A stretch of 64,000 bases of DNA from Proteles cristata cristata (lineage: Eukaryota > Chordata > Mammalia > Carnivora > Hyaenidae). The stretch spans positions 248,001-312,000 of the forward strand of contig JAESUZ010002888.1 in the NCBI GenBank assembly GCA_017311185.1. Reading direction: 5' to 3'. The notes below the pieces were generated by a model. That model made no database searches. It saw nothing but the letters and a program-made list of their open reading frames with translations, and was not told where the DNA came from. Numbering within the stretch: the first letter of the stretch is position 1; every line of letters begins with the position of its first letter. The position numbers and the translations under genes were made by a program. This document shows, in pieces, positions 43,945 through 56,293 of this stretch.

Positions 43945-45400
43945 ACAGCTCTCATGGCACCTGACTCCTTAGTATGTCCGCTTGCATCTCCTAAGAAGTA
44001 AGGTGCTCTCCTACATAATAAAATTATATGCATCACTTCAGGAAATTTAATACCTAACACACAGGACAAATTAAAATGTCTCTAATTGCTTAAGTAATTT
44101 TCTTTACACCTTTATTTTCTAAAATTTAGGATTTAACAAAAAGCACGCATCATCTAAAGTTGTTCATCTCTTTATTCCCCATTAATTCAGTACATTTCTT
44201 CATCTATGTCTGATTTTCCTGGCATTGTCATTTTTAAGGGTACAATCCATCAGCTCTACTGTATAATCTTAATAGAAACTTTCTCTATTTCTTCTGATAA
44301 TAAATATATTTTTGGCAACATGAGAGTAAAGATGGATCTCAGGTTTCCCTCTTCCACCCAAGAAAATGAAAAAAAAGTGTATATGAAAGAAGTATAATCT
44401 CATAAAATAACCTTCACAAATAACAGCCAAGGATCTTATTCTAGTGAGCAAGATATGCCCCCGCTAGCTACTCGTAAAAAAAAAAAAAAAAAAAAGAAAG
44501 GAAAAGTCACAAAAATCTGTGAGTTTTAATGAAATCCTCAATTTGAATAGGAAAAAGCCTGTGGATTATCTAAAAGCCTATAAAGAACATAATTCTAAAA
44601 ATAGCTGATTTGCCTACTTTTAAGATTTTTAACAAAACCAGAAGAAATAAAACAAAATCAGTTATACTTTTGGTGAGAACAATAAAGGAATTTTGATTTT
44701 TATCCTAAACCCTCTATGTAAGTTTCTTTTCTTTTCTCTTTCTTAAATTAAAAGGTACACGTCGCTTGAATTACTTTAGGAAAGAAAGTGAAACAATCGT
44801 GATTTTTTCTCTACCAGAGACTTTTGGAAGACACAAACGGATTATAATTTGTAACTCATAGCAGCATTAATTAATTTTTCACTTTAAGTCTCCTCAATCC
44901 CATCATCTCTGGATGCTCTTTCGTTAGGACCTCTACACACAATTTTCCTGAATCCCAAATGTCCAAAATATTTTCTCTAATTGAATCTCTTCATTTCTTT
45001 TCTATCAGTATTGTAAACTGACTTGAAGTTTTCTGAATAACTTATATATTTAATTTTCCTTTCTTATGTGTCTGAATCACTTCCACCAATATTGAACCTG
45101 GAGCTTCTACTAAATAAGGATGTGGGGATAGCAGTCATATTAGCCTGGGAGTGTGTTGATAAAGGACAGTAAGGAGAAGCTATATCTACTACCTTTCCCT
45201 CACTCCCAGGCTACTATCACCTTCCAAGATACCATCCTTTGCTCCTCTGTATTACAAAACACATAGAACTAATCTTGCTGAGATAGTTAATCTGGGAGAT
45301 GGCAGCCTCAGCATTTTATGTTCATCATTTCCTTACCTAACACTAGCACTGACTATAAACTAATATGTGATCTTGAATGAAGACATCCCAAGTACTCCAA
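43945..45400. other. AT-rich, no recognisable gene
   Basis: About 1.4 kb with an A run at 44,477-44,495. Nothing recognised. Confidence 0.4.
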
Positions 45401-45439
45401 GGACACAGCAAGGAGACCTAAACTAAAAAGGCAGATGGG

Positions 45440-45720
45440 TCAACAAAGGTGATCTGCAGGCAGTTCTCTTTCAGCTGAAACCTGAAGGATGTGCAAGAGT
45501 TAAGTAGAAATAAAGGCAAGACAATTCATTCCAGAAAAACAGGTGAGAGAACAACAGGGAACTTAACTGGGCTATGGTGGGGAAAGAAGAACTTGGTGGG
45601 AATAAGGGGTGTGGTATGAGAGGGCACCAGAGACACGGGGGGCCATCAGATCTTAAGGACACTACACTAACTAACAATAGGTTAAGCAATTTAATCTCCA
45701 TTCTGGAGCCAATGGAAACA
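45440..45720 (-). repeat. Possible L2 fragment, antisense
   Basis: CAGCTGAAACCTGAAGGATG, CAAGAGTTAAGTAGAAATAA, AATTCATTCCAGAAAAACAG and ATTCTGGAGCCAATGGAAAC follow the order of a common ancient repeat that I take to be antisense L2. The family assignment is tentative. Confidence 0.4.
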
Positions 45721-47160
45721 TAGCATCTGCTTTACGGTTAAATCAGTGAAATGTATAGTTTAATCTGTTGACTTTGGCTGCACCCTCTGCTGAACATACT
45801 TATACCACTGTCAAGGAAGCATCATAAAAGTTTCATGTTAACTCACTCTAAAGTTACCTAGCATGAAATGACAGATGAGCAAACTTTTTTTTTTCTGGTT
45901 GCATGCATTTCAATGAAATAGAAAAGTATAGCATACTGGATTGTTATTATTTTTGGAAAAACCTCCCTCTATCTTGCCAATTTTCTCCCAAAGTCTACCA
46001 ATGTGTTTGAAGTATATTTTCCCACATGAATGCTGAAAATAAACACCCCAAACTACAGAGAAACTAAAGAGCAAGCCAAGTCAATTTCTGACACAAACTC
46101 TTCTCTCTCCTAATGAATCTTTCCTTAAAATCACAGCTACTCCATATGTACATTTACTTGCATACCTTTTCTTTGCAATTTTACATAATATCTTGTCATG
46201 GCTATTGAAGAATACTAGATGTTCTGGTGAAATTTTGGTTTTGACTTCCCCTAAGAGTCCTTAGATGTGAAGCCACAACATAGATAGAGGATATTAATGC
46301 ATGTAGACATGAGAAGGAACTCTGTGCTCATATTTTTGGATTTTGTTTTCCAAGAGCCTAAATGTGCTTGTAGGTTCACTTAGGTTGGAGAGCACATTTG
46401 GCGTTTTAGAGTTCTCTAGAACAATGTGCCTAAGAATGGATTGTAACATTAATATTTTATTGGGAATTATAAGACCAAGGCAGTAACGATGAGGAGAAAT
46501 AGATATTAGACCAGAAAAAGTACAAATCAAAGAGAAGTGGTGTGTTACTACGCTGGTTACTGTCTTATCAACTGCCTTATCAACTGCCTTATGGGTGACT
46601 GAGCACTTGTATGCATTCAGTCCAAGAAACTTTGTTAGAAAGACTGCAAAACTGCCTATATCCTGGAAGAAGAAAAGAAAAGAAGACTTGCACTTTTTAC
46701 TCTTATGTGTTCACATCTCCTTTGGTCAAGATCCACCCCACAAGCAGCTAAATCTTATTTGCTTCCTCTTGCCAGCCATTCCAGAGCCGGATTCCACAAC
46801 TTCCAAACTGACATTTTATAAAAACCTGGCATTGGAAATATACAATTTCTACAACTTCCACAAGGGATTGGTGTCATCAAAGAGAAAGAATAAGGGAGGT
46901 AATGGAAGGAATATGAAAGGGTGTCTGAGTTTTTTGTCCAACAGAGATGGGCTCTTCCCTCTGGAAGAGATCTAAGTAGGAAGACAAACAGGTATATGAT
47001 TTCGTACAAAAAATATGTATATCACACTTGATGTGTCAAGATCATAGCTTGAAACAAGTTTTTATGCATTTTTTTCCTAATTTTTTTCTCACAGTTACCC
47101 TAATGGTGTTTTTCTGCTCTGGCACTCTTCAAAGCAAAAAAACAAAAAACAAAACAAAAA
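45721..47160. other. No confirmed gene
   Basis: A 126-codon open frame (46,595-46,975, plus strand) is the longest outside the L1 and the MAP2K2 relic. It contains no recognisable domain, signal peptide or membrane segment and is within chance expectation for this much DNA. A 12-nt imperfect tandem (CTTATCAACTGC) lies at about 46,562-46,592. Confidence 0.4.
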
Positions 47161-47162
47161 AA

Positions 47163-47163
<1 letters not shown>

Positions 47164-47215
<52 letters not shown>
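47164..47215. repeat. (AC)n microsatellite
   Basis: About 26 dinucleotide units after an AAAACAAAA-rich leader. Confidence 0.97.
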
Positions 47216-47217
<2 letters not shown>

Positions 47218-47319
47218 TTAAAAGATAAACAACAAAGGACAATTTCATCCAATGCCAGAACAAGAATCTTGCATATATACAGATGTTTTTTCTTTTTCTT
47301 TTCTTTTTTTTTCCTTTTG

Positions 47320-48040
47320 CCCCAGGACAACCAAATCAGGAACTGTGCATCTAACAAGTTATCTGTCATAGTTTCACAGGTGCTAGAATAAGATGCCAAA
47401 CCACAGACAGCCCAGCAGATGACTTGAACAATGTTCACATCAGTTCTCCTTCCTCTCACACCCCTAAATCCCATGCAGGGGAGGCAGAGCAACCCAAGAA
47501 GATACTGCACACACAACAGGCTTCTGTTACAGCTAAGGACACCCCCAAACTTATAACAAGGTCCTAGTACATATGACCAACATTTGCCCTACAAGGGACA
47601 TTATCTTCCTCATCTTAGCCAGGAAACAAAGCTGCCCTCTAACCAGAAGGGAGACACTATCTTCCAAAGCTGTTTCCTACGCTAACATAACTGAAAAAAA
47701 ATAATGATAATCCAGAACAAAGTGAACAAAGCTGCCAACGACTCTTGTTCAAAAAATGTGGAGAAATAAGCGAGAGACATGGAGAAGTGTCCCCCAACAA
47801 AGGGCAGGAAGTTTAATTTGGAAGAAAACTCATTTGAAGACATATTCTCCTGCCGGTTTTTTTTTTTTTTTTAGTTATAAAGTGGATATTTATTATCTAT
47901 CGGTGTGATACCTATGTTTATCCATGAATTGCATTGAAAGTACATACATTTTGGCAAGCCAAACCATACATTGGTTCATCTGCATTTAAATCAGTGGGGA
48001 ATTTAAACCAAGGATTATTTAATAAGTAGCAAAGGTTTAA
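47320..48040. other. No recognisable gene or repeat
   Basis: A T-rich patch (about 47,284-47,320) precedes it and a T run lies at 47,856-47,872. The rest is unassigned. Confidence 0.4.
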
Positions 48041-48044
48041 GGGA

Positions 48045-48330
48045 GAAACATAACAACTGACTCTTAGTGAGCACTTCATGTGACCTGCATTGTACTAAAT
48101 AATTTCATGTATTAATTGTGCTAATTAGTGCCAACCTCATATAACACTTTTATGAAGTAGGTATTGTTTATATTCACATTTTCAATTTTGATTAACATAG
48201 GAGGAAACAAAGGCACAGGGATATTAAATAATCTGTTGAAGATTCTTTCCAGACCTACTTAATGGCTGAGTTACAATTGGAACCCACTGATACTGAGTAT
48301 CTGTATACTCATATCTACAGTACATTAAGT
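48045..48330 (+). repeat. MIR fragment
   Basis: Nearly the full MIR order is visible: CTTAGTGAGCACTTCATGTG, ATGAAGTAGGTATTGTTTAT, GAGGAAACAAAGGCACAGGG, TTAATGGCTGAGTTACAATT and GGAACCCACTGATACTGAG. Ancient and diverged. Confidence 0.78.
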
Positions 48331-48509
48331 CTGGAAAGGCAAGAGGAAGGAAAAGGAAAATAAGTTTTCTCGCTTCTCCAGAAATCATACCACATAAGCA
48401 CATTATCTGTCTTCTTCTAATGTCAGGCTAGCCTTGTCGGAGTATGTGCTACAGTGTTCATATTAGGAAATGCAGCAGGCCTGTCTTCACATCCACTGCA
48501 TATATATTT

Positions 48510-48740
48510 TTAAATGTTTATTTCTTTATTTTGAGAGAGTGAGCAGCAGAGGGGCAGAGAGAGAGGGAAAGATAGAATCCCAAGCAGGCTCCTCACTGTC
48601 AGTGCAGAACCTTCAGGGTGGAGGTGAGGAGGGAGAGAAGGGAGGGAGGGGAAGGGGCTCGATCTCTGGAACCGTGAGATCATGACCTGAGCCAAAATCA
48701 GGAGTCAGGCATTTAGCTGACTGAACCACCCAGGCATCCT
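48510..48740 (-). mobile_element. Diverged felid SINE with purine-rich insertion
   Basis: Antisense copy (TTTTAAATGTTTATTTCTTT to ACCACCCAGGCATCC). A GGAGGGAGAGAAGGGAGGGA-type tract at about 48,614-48,656 interrupts the part that is normally CpG-rich. Confidence 0.87.
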
Positions 48741-48759
48741 TGCTTGATTATATTTTTTA

Positions 48760-49300
48760 TTCCATTATCTATTTATTGAGGATCTATTTTATACCAGGTT
48801 GTGGTAGGTACCAGGAATACTATAATAAGCAAGATAAATACAATATCAGATAGGAAGCATCTAGATGCAAAAAATGAAAATCTGGCTCAAAGTGACTTGG
48901 GCAACAATGGCAATTTATTGGCTCACATAACTGAAAAATCAGAGGAGAGCTTCAGGTGAGGCTTGATCCAACACCTATGTCTTCTCTGTTCCTCCTCACT
49001 TCCTTCCATGGTGTCAGTGTCATCCAAAGCCTGGATCCTCTTAGGGTTCCAGGACATCTGACAGTAAGTCTAGGCCATGAGCTTCTTGCTAATGTCCAGC
49101 AGGAAAGGAGCGTCTTTGTCACAGCCATCCCAGCAAATACCCAGAGGTACGCTCTGATTGGACCAGTGTGGTCACATGCCTAGCCCTGAGTCACAAGGAT
49201 CAGCCAACCCAACTGGACTAGCCTAAGTCACATGTTCCACTTCTGGCCCAAGAGAGATGTCAGTTCCATCTGAACAAAATGGATTCCCAAATGGTAACTG
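48760..49300. repeat. Probable ancient interspersed repeat, family unnamed
   Basis: CAATTTATTGGCTCACATAA, CTCTGTTCCTCCTCACTTCC, GCTCTGATTGGACCAGTGTG and GGTCACATGCCTAGCCCTGA follow a theme recurring in mammalian genomes. I cannot name the family. Confidence 0.4.
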
Positions 49301-51000
49301 AGGACTGTTAGGAAAGGGAAAGTCAGAGCCTACCAAATGGTTCCTGTCTTTATGGACAGTGAAGCCTAATCAGAGGAAAAGTGTACAAATACAGTCAATC
49401 AAAGGAAATTGGGAACTGGGACATTTTACCAGAACAAATTGCCCGTGTAGGACTAGCCTATGTAATTTTCATGGCTTAGTACAAAAGGCAAATACAAGGC
49501 TCTTTTTCAAAAATTATATAGAATTTCAAGACAGCCATAGCATCAAAGCAAGTGTGAGGCCCTTTTAAGATCCAGGTCCCCTGCCCACAAAACCATCCTA
49601 TTCCTGTATAATGAGACCTGAAAGTTAAAAAGGAATTAGCCAGGTAGGGTACCCTAGGTAGAGGAAATGAGTTGTTCAAAGGCTTGGTGACAGGAGATCA
49701 GATTCCCTAGAAAAGCCGAAGGGAGTTTTGTGGGAAGTTTGAGTGCCAGATGCAACAGAAAAGATGGGAGAAGAAGGCAGGTCAGGCAGGACCCTAGTCA
49801 GGGAGGATCTGGAAAATGGAAGACTCCTAGGGCTCTTGTTGAGTGGTTCCTATGAGCCCATCCATCACCATCCCTTGCTCTATACAGTCCTGGAATAAAA
49901 TTTCCCTGCTATATTAACATATACTAAATTTAACTGGAGAACCATTGGATACAATCATAAATTATGAAAAGCATTTACAGGTTGAAATTCATTATAAAGT
50001 AATCCTCTCTGGACTTGTTTTCCTACTTTCTCAAAGATTTCTCTCATAAGTTAGCTGCAGTTGGTACAGAATGGAAGGTTTCCTAAAAATCAACAAGTAA
50101 AACACCCCAGAAAGAATACACAATAGCATTGCAAATAAATATGTTGTGCTATTCATGTAATTTCTAGCACATTTATTTTCTAAAAATTTCACAATATATA
50201 TTTCTGAGATAAAATATGCACTTACTAAGTGGGCAGCTCTTAGAATGTGCCAATATTGTGACTTTTGAGGAAAAACATGTTATTAAAATAATTTGAATAT
50301 AAAGGATGTAAGCTATATTTAAAATTTGACAGTTGAAGCTGACACAATTTTTCACTGTTCTTCAACTAGAAGTGAAAGCCCTAGGAAAGCAATTATTATG
50401 TAAATACAGAAAAAGCTAATTGTGTAACTAGAATTTCCAATACTTTTGCCCACAGATATAATTAGATCTGGAGAGTATTAGCTCCTTCACTAAAATAACT
50501 GAAGTGTTTATGTGATGATCATTATTGATAGTAGCCATTCTGGTGTTATCTTTCTTCTTTGTATTTTTATGAAAACATTGCTGGCATGAATATATTATAT
50601 GGTCAAATTGAATATGTAAGTATTAAGCCAAGGACCACAATTCTGACAGATAATCAAAACTTTTTTCAAAATGTTTTAAGATACAGAATCTTAAGATCTA
50701 TTTCATTCATTCTGAGTCAGAACTCTAGCATTATCAGGCCCAGAAAATTAAAATATGTAAGAAATCTCTGTAGATCCCTAATGCTCAGCAGGATTGAAAG
50801 CCTCTCTGGAACTAGACTAAAATACTTAAGAGGAATTCTGTTAGGTATTTAATCCAATTCATATTTATATTTCAATGATAAGAAATATACATTTATTGCT
50901 TCATTCTTGTTCACTAAAAAGACATCCACAGTTGTCTTTATATAATATAACAAAACAAATGTTATATTATTAAATAGAAGAGGTCTTGAAATGCAGTCAT
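49300..51000. other. No recognisable gene; possible old repeat inside
   Basis: 49,660-49,820 (GAGTTGTTCAAAGGCTTGGT, GGGAGGATCTGGAAAATGGA) may be another ancient-repeat fragment. A 97-codon open frame at 50,559-50,852 has no recognisable domain. Confidence 0.35.
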
Positions 51001-51054
51001 TTTTATTAATTTTAAGCACATCATATCTTTTATTAATTTTAAGCACATCATATC
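51001..51054. repeat. Perfect 27-bp tandem duplication
   Basis: Two identical adjacent 27-nt units (each beginning TTTTATTAATTTTAAGC and ending ATCATATC) at 51001-51027 and 51028-51054. Confidence 0.97.
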
Positions 51055-51549
51055 TCATTGATAAGCAGAATTAAGGATATGGCAGTTTATACTAATAGAC
51101 ACATTGATTGTTAATAGAATTATATGGGTAAATTACCCCTAACATATATTGACTGGATTCAATATCTTTGGAATATTTGCCTGTAGCTCTTACCTACACA
51201 GGGAAAAATATAAGTTTATTTAACTTTTCACAGGAACATATTATCCTAGAAATTTGAACTTAAAAAATGTGGCAGTACATGGAAATAGACATCACTAAAA
51301 CCAGTTAACAGAACATCATATTAAGTGAGATTGGTACCACAATGGAAATTAATTTTTGTAGTTTATTAGACACACTTCCATAGACAGACATATCACGAGA
51401 AATAAAATAAAGACAATGGAAAATATATGTGGAATTTGATGAGGAGTATAAAACCATCTCACTTTAGATACTATTTATACAGATATTCATCTAGTATAGC
51501 TACAAGGTATTAAGACTGCATCTTACAAAGAACTACATTCATTCCACCA
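51055..51549. other. AT-rich, no recognisable gene or repeat
   Basis: About 500 bp with nothing recognised before the GGAA array. Confidence 0.4.
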
Positions 51550-51671
51550 AAGGAAGGAAGAAAGGAAGGAAGGAAGGAAGGAAGGAAGGAAGGAAGGAAG
51601 GAAGGAAGGAAGGAAGGAAGGAAGGAAGGAAGAGAGAGAGAAAGAGGGAGGGAGGGAGGGAGGAAGGAAGA
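51550..51671. repeat. (GGAA)n microsatellite passing into GAGA/GGGA
   Basis: About 20 GGAA units to 51,632, then AGAGAGAGAGAAAG, GGGA units and a final AGGAAGGAAG. Confidence 0.97.
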
Positions 51672-51759
51672 ATGGACTACATTTAACAGGCTCATCTTTT
51701 AAAGTCACATTCATTTGTATGTACGTATATTAGCCCAACTCACAAACAATAGATTATAA

Positions 51760-52170
51760 AATGATACCTTCTGTCATTCATCCATTCTATCACTTAAAAA
51801 CTCCCATGAAACTATACGGAGTGCTGATATGTACCATACCGGGAACTACGCTAACTGTGTCACATAAAACAAGCGTAGTGCCTGCCTTTGGCAACTTGCC
51901 ACCTATTAAGAAAGGTAAACATGAAACCAATATTTACCAAGCAATTACAAGTGTGACAAGTGCTACAAAGAAAAAGAATAGTTGCCAGGAAGGTGTCAAT
52001 AGGGGGTCAAAGGAGCTATGAGGAAGTTCAAGAACTCCTTTGTGGGAAATGGCACTCAGACCAAAACACTGAGACTATGGAGAGGTACAGGAGTCAGCCA
52101 ACTGGGGAATGGAAGGGGAGAAAGCTCAGAAGAGCAGCAACATGTGTGAAGAATGAGATATAAGCTGAGT
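51760..52170 (-). repeat. Probable L2 fragment, antisense
   Basis: GGAACTACGCTAACTGTGT, GCAATTACAAGTGTGACAAG, TGCTACAAAGAAAAAGAATA, AAGGAGCTATGAGGAAGTTC and the downstream GAGAGGTACAGGAGTCAGCC follow the antisense order of L2. Diverged. Confidence 0.45.
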
Positions 52171-52189
52171 GAAGTGGAGGCTGGAAGCG

Positions 52190-52880
52190 ATTATGGCGGC
52201 CTGTGATGGCAATACCGCTTGCGGACAGGGATGGCCACATCAGTTACGCGTCTTCTTAATGGGTTTCCTGTTTCTCTATCACTCTTGCCTCCCTCATTTC
52301 AGCTCCCTTTGATCCCTTCCCACACACATCTTTGTCTCAGGCTCTGCTTCTAGGGGAACCCAGATTTTAAAGTTATATTATCAAAGCCTCAGATGAAATT
52401 TTGGAAAGTGTTCACTCAGCCACAAGCACTTACCACAGAGCATGTCAGAGCATTTGTATTAGAAAAGCATCATGGCTGTTTCCTTTTTATCATCTGAACG
52501 AATTTTTGCAGCATCTAAGTCTACTAGTAATAACAAAAGTAAGCAGTATAATGCAAATAAAGACACATAGAGATTTTAAATTATATTGTTATTGAGACAT
52601 ACTTGGAGCACCTATAAGAGATTAAGATATTACTTTAATCTTATGCACTGTCTACAAGTAATTCAGACAGTGTTGCAATATGTATGCCACTCAAATAAAA
52701 GCAGAACCAGTGTTCTCAATGAAAAAAGTCCAAATCAGACCAACACTTACCTGCTTTTCTAGCCAATATTGGTTAGGTAGTTTGGGAATAACTTAATGTG
52801 TCATGCTCTAATACTATCAAATTAGATGTATATTCTTTTAGTAATGTCCTTGGTTTTTTTCAAGGTCAAATATAGTCCAT
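52190..52880. other. No recognisable gene or repeat
   Basis: AT-rich unique-looking sequence upstream of a diverged SINE. Confidence 0.4.
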
Positions 52881-52894
52881 TACCAGAAAGAAAT

Positions 52895-53112
52895 TTTTAT
52901 TTTTATTTTTATTTTTTTTAGAGAGAGAGAGAGTACGTGTGTGAGTGGGACAGAGGGGCAGAGGAAGACAGAGAGTGAGAGAGAGAGAATCTGAAGCAGG
53001 TTCCATGCTCAGTGCAGAACCCAACTTGGGACTCAATTCCATGACCCTGAGATCACGACCAGAGCTGAAATCAATATTTAGTCCGTCCACTGACTGAGCA
53101 CCCCAGGCACCA
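52895..53112 (-). mobile_element. Diverged felid SINE
   Basis: Antisense copy with an AGAGAGAGAGAGTACGTGTG body and a decayed head (GAGCACCCCAGGCACC). CAGAAAGAAAT / CAGAAAGAAAAT flank it at 52884-52894 and 53113-53124. Confidence 0.88.
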
Positions 53113-53124
53113 CAGAAAGAAAAT

Positions 53125-53611
53125 ATGTTTAATTACATGACTGAGCATGTTCATACACTAGGAATGATAGTGCAGGATTGCTTTTTGTGTATTTCCCCTT
53201 GACACTGATCAGTTTCTCTGATCCCAGTGTTAGGGAAGCCATTTTCTAGCACCTTCTGCTTCTCTGTCCCTTCTCTGCTTCCCTGGATTTTAAATCCCAC
53301 TGTTCTGCAACACTAAGACTATCTCTTCAGCCTATTCTCAGCTACTGGTGAGGGTTTCAACCCAAAGACTGCATGAGTTTTCTCCTGGATGAAGATCAGT
53401 ACTGTGAGGATGTTCAAGACCCTGTACATAGAAGGAATAAATGAGGAAAAAAGCTTGCTTTCATTCAGTTCTGAAGAGATAGATACAAAAGACAAAGAAA
53501 AATTGTCTACTAATACTGTCTTCTATTTTTTTTTTTTAATCATTCTAGCTTGCAAAGATCATTGTACTGGAGTACAAGTGAATAATCATCTCCTGGAAGA
53601 GAAAAGGGGAA
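53125..53611. other. No recognisable gene or repeat
   Basis: Unique-looking. A plus-strand 86-codon open frame at 53,389-53,649 runs into the SINE poly-T and has no domain. Confidence 0.4.
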
Positions 53612-53627
53612 AACAGAATCCCATCCT

Positions 53628-53861
53628 TTTTTTTTTTTTTTTTTTTTAATTTTTTAATGTTTTATTTATATCTAGTAGAGAGAGAGAGAGACAGCGCGAG
53701 CAGGGGAGGGTCAAAGAGAGGGAGTCACGGACTGAAACAGGCTCCAGGCTCTGAGCTGGCAGTCAGCACAGAGCCCGACGCGGGGCTCGAACCCACGAAC
53801 CGCGAGATCATGACCTAAGCGAAAGTCGGACGCTTAACCGACTAAGCCACCCAGGCGCCCC
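53628..53861 (-). mobile_element. Young felid SINE with long poly-T
   Basis: Antisense young-subgroup copy. A long T run (the A tail) at about 53,628-53,647 and a perfect 16-bp target duplication AACAGAATCCCATCCT at 53612-53627 and 53862-53877. Confidence 0.97.
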
Positions 53862-53877
53862 AACAGAATCCCATCCT

Positions 53878-55106
53878 AATATAATTTCACCCAATTAAAA
53901 TCTTTGGCTTGCAAAAAAGCATTAATCTCTTTAAAGAATAGAGATGCTCTGGAAATTACCCCTGCTTTATCCAAACTGTCTTTATGGGGTTCATCTACTG
54001 ATTTTATAGATCAATGATATTTTAGGTGGGTCTCCTGATGCCCTCAGTTCAGAATTGACTAGTATCCACAATTTACCTTCATCATCAATAATACCCTTTA
54101 TCTATATCATTTTCCATGGTGTAATTTTGGAATATCACCTAGTGCTTTCATGTCAAACACTGAAATATCAAATTAAATCCTGAGGAAGTGGACTCACCTT
54201 TGTAGAAGTGGAGCCTATCCCTCACTACCTAAGGTTTGAGAACACTAGGTACCTGCCCCCAAATCATTCCTTCACCCCCTTATTCACTATCTATTGCCCA
54301 CATGTTCACTTCTAGGAAGGAAGATTAGCTCTCTTATGTCCTTGCTTGAGCACTATGGGCTAATAAATGATGACTGTGCCTAGAAGATGGAAGTCCAAAA
54401 GTCAACCAGATATGCCAGAGTAAAGTTAATGAAAGTTTTGCAAAACTTTGAAAAGCAATCACTGATAAGAAGGGCTCTAACTCCCCTAATATATTTACCT
54501 TTGTAAAGTTGGTGGGACAGAGCCAGAGGGTAAGAAATCTCTTTGGGCCTATGTTCAATATATCTCCTCAAGGACAAGGAGAATAGTTGAAAAGATATAG
54601 AAGAAGATAATTCATTTAGCAGTTATGGAGACCATTGCAATCCTTCAACCTAACGTGTGTGCATTGGTAGAAGTTGGCTTGCCCAAAGAATACCAGAGAG
54701 GGTCAGGATGTGAGACAGCATCTATAATAGAGAATTGGGGTCAGTCACACTATGAAAAATGGAAGGTAGTGTAGATTGAAAGTCTATAATTAGTTGACCT
54801 TTACCTTATTTAGTTCTAAGTGCCTAACTTCACCACCTGTAACCCATGGGCAGGAGTATGTCTTGGGGTACAGAATCTAAGAAAGAGCAATAGAGATACT
54901 CGGAGCTTGTAGCCATTAGGAGTGAAGAGGATGTAGGTGAGTTAAGGTATTAAATGGGAAGTAATTGATATTTGCATAAAGAAAGAATAGACAAGTTTTG
55001 AGCCTTCTATCACTATGCTAACCAGAAAACATCTACTAGCAGCCATCTTGGGGAATGAGCCTCTACTTCAATCAACAGATTCTAGGTTAAAAAAAAAATA
55101 ACAAAG
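53878..55106. other. No recognisable gene or repeat
   Basis: About 1.2 kb, unique-looking. Overlapping minus-strand open frames of 65-74 codons near 54,334-54,577 carry no recognisable domain. Confidence 0.4.
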
Positions 55107-55372
55107 AGGGGCACCTGCATGACTCAATTGGTTAAGCATCTGACCATAACTTCAGCTCAGGTCATGATCTCACAGTTCATGGGTTAAAGCCCCTGTCTCA
55201 CTCTGGACTGACAGTGCAGAGCCTGCTTGAGATTCTCTCTCTGTCTCTCTCTCTCTGTCTCTTTCTGTCTCTCTCTCTGCCCCTCCCCTACTTTCTCTCT
55301 CTCTCTCTTTCTCTCAAAATAATTAAATAAACTTTAAAAATAAGAAAGAAAAGAAAAAGAAAAAGAAAAGAA
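55107..55372 (+). mobile_element. Diverged felid SINE with long CT body
   Basis: Head GAGGGGCACCTGCATGACTC, an extended CT/TTTCT tract (about 55,235-55,317) and an A-rich GAAA-containing tail. No clear target duplication. Confidence 0.9.
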
Positions 55373-56040
55373 CTCAGATCCAGAAATAAGACAAAGGAAT
55401 TTTTTTAATTAGAGATTGTCCTCAACAATGTGATGATTCTTCCCTAATTCTGATTGTACAGATGAGTATGTTGCTTGAAGGATGCCACATACCATTAAGC
55501 ACCCCTATAGCTCCATAATTCTTTGCAGGTCAAATATCCTTGGCTGTCTTTTTAATATCACTCGCCTCTCAGTGCAGTAACTGCCTCCACAGTTAAATGC
55601 TGTTACCGGGCCTCTTTTTGGGGGTGAATAGTATCCACCTCCTTGCTATTTATAAGCCCAGACTTTCAAAGAAATCTTTTGTCAGCCCTTACCTAGAGAG
55701 CAGAGCCACCAACTGAACTTAGTGATGCTTGGTGGCCCTCTCCGTGCTAACGTGTCATTTCTTTGGAAAGTTATATGTCTTCCAGGATGTATAGTGAAAC
55801 ATAGCCTTTTGGGATTTTCCCCTTACATAATTTCTGCATTCATGATACATTCATGCCAACACACCTGCCTGTTTGCCTTTAATCCCAAATTCTTTAGTGT
55901 CACTCCAAAACTGATATTATTATCTTACTTAATGTAGATCATGATTTTTCCACGCTTCTATAGAATATCTTGACAGGGTGTTTGCATAGTTTTTCAGGGT
56001 CCTTGCTGGGGTATTAAATCCTACATATGCCATTATTCAA
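55373..56040. other. No recognisable gene or repeat
   Basis: Unique-looking; a 71-codon open frame at 55,722-55,937 has no recognisable domain. Confidence 0.4.
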
Positions 56041-56056
56041 AATTAAGTTGAATCTC

Positions 56057-56277
56057 GGGGAGCTGGGGTGGCTCAGTCAGTTAAGCATCCAACTTCAGCT
56101 CAGGTCATGATCTCACAGTTCGTGGGCTCGAGCCCCATGTGCTCTGTGCTGACAGCTCAGAGCCTGGAGCCTGTCTTCGGATTCTGTGTCTCCTTCTCTC
56201 TCTGACCCTCCCCTGCTCATGCTGTCTCTATCTCTCTCTCAAAGATAAATAAAACATTTAAAAAAATTTTTTTAAAG
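56057..56277 (+). mobile_element. Felid SINE
   Basis: Head GGGGAGCTGGGGTGGCTCAG, tail AAAGATAAATAAAACATTTA. Perfect 16-bp target duplication AATTAAGTTGAATCTC at 56041-56056 and 56278-56293. Confidence 0.96.
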
Positions 56278-56293
56278 AATTAAGTTGAATCTC

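Noticed and set aside
46595..46975. 126-codon plus-strand open frame, the longest outside L1 and the MAP2K2 relic
   Set aside because: No recognisable domain, signal or membrane segment and no promoter context. A few frames this long are expected by chance in 64 kb of six-frame sequence.
51550..51671. Regularly spaced repeats that might suggest an array with spacers
   Set aside because: Simple (GGAA)n microsatellite without unique spacers. No CRISPR-like structure exists in the window, nor is one expected in mammalian DNA.
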